Source of the DNA: Pleurocapsa sp. MO_226.B13
Lineage (GTDB): Bacteria; Cyanobacteriota; Cyanobacteriia; Cyanobacteriales; Xenococcaceae
Length of the DNA: 27,242 bases
Assembly (NCBI GenBank): GCA_030064795.1
Contig: JASJEI010000269.1
Coordinates: 1-27,242, forward strand
Direction of reading: 5' to 3'
Below, piece by piece: positions 26,075 to 27,242 of the stretch (position 1 is its first letter; each line of letters opens with the position of its first letter). The notes beneath the pieces were generated by a model. That model saw nothing but the letters and a program-made list of their open reading frames with translations. It did not search any database and was not told where the DNA came from. The position numbers and the translations under genes are program-made.

Positions 26075-26095
26075 AATTTGTTGGCACAACAAATT
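26075..26095 (+). terminator. Weak hairpin between the protease gene and aqpZ
   Basis: AATTTGTTG and CAACAAATT form a perfect 9-bp stem with a GCA loop, 73 bases after the protease stop and 32 bases before aqpZ. It may attenuate or end the upstream transcript. The AT-rich stem and short T-run make this uncertain. Confidence 0.42.
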
Positions 26096-26126
26096 TTGGC
26101 TTTGATTTAAAAAATCAACTTAGATT

Positions 26127-26930
26127 ATGAAAAAATACCTTGCAGAATTAATCGGCACTTTTTGGTTAGTCGTCGGAGGTTGTGGTAGTGCTGTCTTGGC
26201 TGCTGCTTATACTGGAAATACCGCAGATATTGGCTTTTTTAATATTGGCTTAGGATTTCTGGGGGTGTCTTTAGCTTTTGGCTTAACTGTCTTGACAATG
26301 GCTTATGCTATTGGACACATTTCTGGATGTCATCTTAATCCTGCGGTGTCTTTTGGTTTATGGGCAGGAAAACGCTTTTCTGGCAAAGAATTATTACCTT
26401 ATATTATCGCTCAGGTAATTGGCGCAGTATTGGCTGGAGGTTTTGTTTACTTAATTGCTAGTGGCAACGGTGAATTTACCCTGGAAGGTTCTAATCCTTT
26501 AGCAACTAATGGTTTTGGAGATCATTCTCCTGGAGGTTATAGTCTAGCTACCTGTTTAATTACAGAAGTAGTTATGACCTTTATGTTTTTATTGATTATC
26601 TTGGGAGCAACGGATTTGCGTGCGCCTGCTGGATTTGCTCCCATTGCAATTGGTTTGGGATTAACTTTAATTCACTTAATTAGTATTCCCATAACTAATA
26701 CCTCGGTTAACCCCGCTCGTAGTACTGGTGTAGCTTTGTGGGCTGGTAAAGAATTAGTAGCTCAAGTTTGGCTATTTTGGCTAGCTCCGATTGCTGGTGC
26801 AATCTTAGCAGGATTAACTTACAACAATGTTTTTGCAGAAAATCTAGTCGAACCAAACTTAGCTGAAGCAATGACTAACGATAATTTTGAAGGTTTACAG
26901 TTGGAAGATGACGAAACTCCAGTAAGCTAA
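26127..26930 (+). CDS. aqpZ: Aquaporin Z water channel
   Basis: A 267-residue six-helix major intrinsic protein. Both pore NPA motifs are present (71-73 and 195-197). The selectivity filter expected for a water channel appears as F51, H183, T192 and R198, the same set as E. coli AqpZ (Phe, His, Thr, Arg). Similarity to AqpZ is high across the protein, for example [20 protein letters not shown] and [20 protein letters not shown]. It has a short acidic C-terminal extension (about 245-267). It likely equilibrates water during osmotic change. It lies downstream of yaaA and the protease gene on the same strand and ends with its own hairpin. Confidence 0.96.
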   Translation: MKKYLAELIGTFWLVVGGCGSAVLAAAYTGNTADIGFFNIGLGFLGVSLAFGLTVLTMAYAIGHISGCHLNPAVSFGLWAGKRFSGKELLPYIIAQVIGAVLAGGFVYLIASGNGEFTLEGSNPLATNGFGDHSPGGYSLATCLITEVVMTFMFLLIILGATDLRAPAGFAPIAIGLGLTLIHLISIPITNTSVNPARSTGVALWAGKELVAQVWLFWLAPIAGAILAGLTYNNVFAENLVEPNLAEAMTNDNFEGLQLEDDETPVS

Positions 26931-27242
26931 TTTAAAAATAAAGATAGGTATTGGAGGGAAAAATTTATGGTAAATTAGTTGCTTGCATAGCTTTAATTTA
27001 ATCAAAATAATAAACGTAAAGTCTGTCCTGGTGGCTAGGGCAGATTTAATATATGTATAATAATTTCAGGATTTTGTCTAGTGCAAATTTCATACTAATT
27101 TTATACCAAATTTTAATAAAATTAAAATCTATAACTAATAGCAGATCTTTCAGGTAAACATGATTTTTATCATATAAGGTATGGATGAGGGTTATTTAAA
27201 TATAGATACAAACATAAGTTTAGCTGTATCAATACTATACTC
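26931..27242. other. Spacer after aqpZ to the window end
   Basis: 312 bases of AT-rich DNA with one terminator-like hairpin (27019-27047). I see no gene and no RNA gene. A gene on the right may begin beyond the window edge. Confidence 0.6.
27019..27047 (+). terminator. aqpZ terminator hairpin
   Basis: A 10-bp stem (AAGTCTGTCC / GGGCAGATTT, two G-U pairs) with a 9-base loop lies 89 bases after the aqpZ stop, ending in TTT then AATATAT. The T-run is short. Confidence 0.5.

Noticed and set aside
1..27242. A defence island, phage or transposon as the hidden system
   Set aside because: No transposase, integrase, recombinase or restriction gene is visible. The Uma2 gene alone does not make a defence locus, and the CPBP protease is beside housekeeping genes.

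Overview
The window is chromosomal DNA from a cyanobacterium. The evidence is direct: a cytochrome b6f subunit gene (petG), a cytM-type cytochrome c, the paired cyanobacterial families DUF2605 and DUF2973, a close relative of the Nostoc bacterial dynamin-like protein, and many copies of the HIP1 octamer GCGATCGC inside genes and between them. The AT-rich spacers and dispersed GC-rich mini-repeats fit a large, repeat-bearing cyanobacterial genome. I cannot name the genus. I see no tRNA, rRNA, CRISPR array, transposase or phage gene.

Left third (1-8863): two tandem genes encode secreted two-partner-secretion (FhaB/TpsA-like) beta-helix exoproteins. They share an almost identical 5' end (about 97% over 435 bp, hand count) and a conserved C-terminal tail, but differ in the middle. 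A convergent gene for a membrane-remodelling dynamin-like GTPase follows. Then comes about 1.1 kb of AT-rich DNA without a clear gene, containing a possible short gene remnant.

Centre (8864-15555): one 1957-residue adhesin-like or carbohydrate-binding protein. It combines an N-terminal sugar-dehydrogenase-like beta-propeller, a LamG-like segment, two Calx-beta domains and three nearly identical malectin domains encoded by 510-bp repeats. It has no signal peptide. A textbook terminator follows, then about 700 bp of noncoding DNA with a perfect 18-bp hairpin.

Ion and inorganic-nutrient block (15556-19399): an NrtP/NarK-type nitrate/nitrite transporter gene that has lost its last two membrane helices where a dispersed repeat begins, a 59-residue membrane protein, a beta-carbonic anhydrase and a ClC chloride channel/exchanger, all on the plus strand.

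Right third (19426-27242): on the minus strand, a Uma2-type nuclease-fold protein and thrS (threonyl-tRNA synthetase without a TGS domain). On the plus strand, the DUF2605/DUF2973 pair and a small conserved protein. Then cytM (minus) diverges from petG (plus), both linked to photosynthetic or respiratory electron transport. Last come yaaA (peroxide stress), a CPBP intramembrane protease and aqpZ (water channel). Most of this part is ordinary core genome. The accessory and most unusual material lies in 1-17206.
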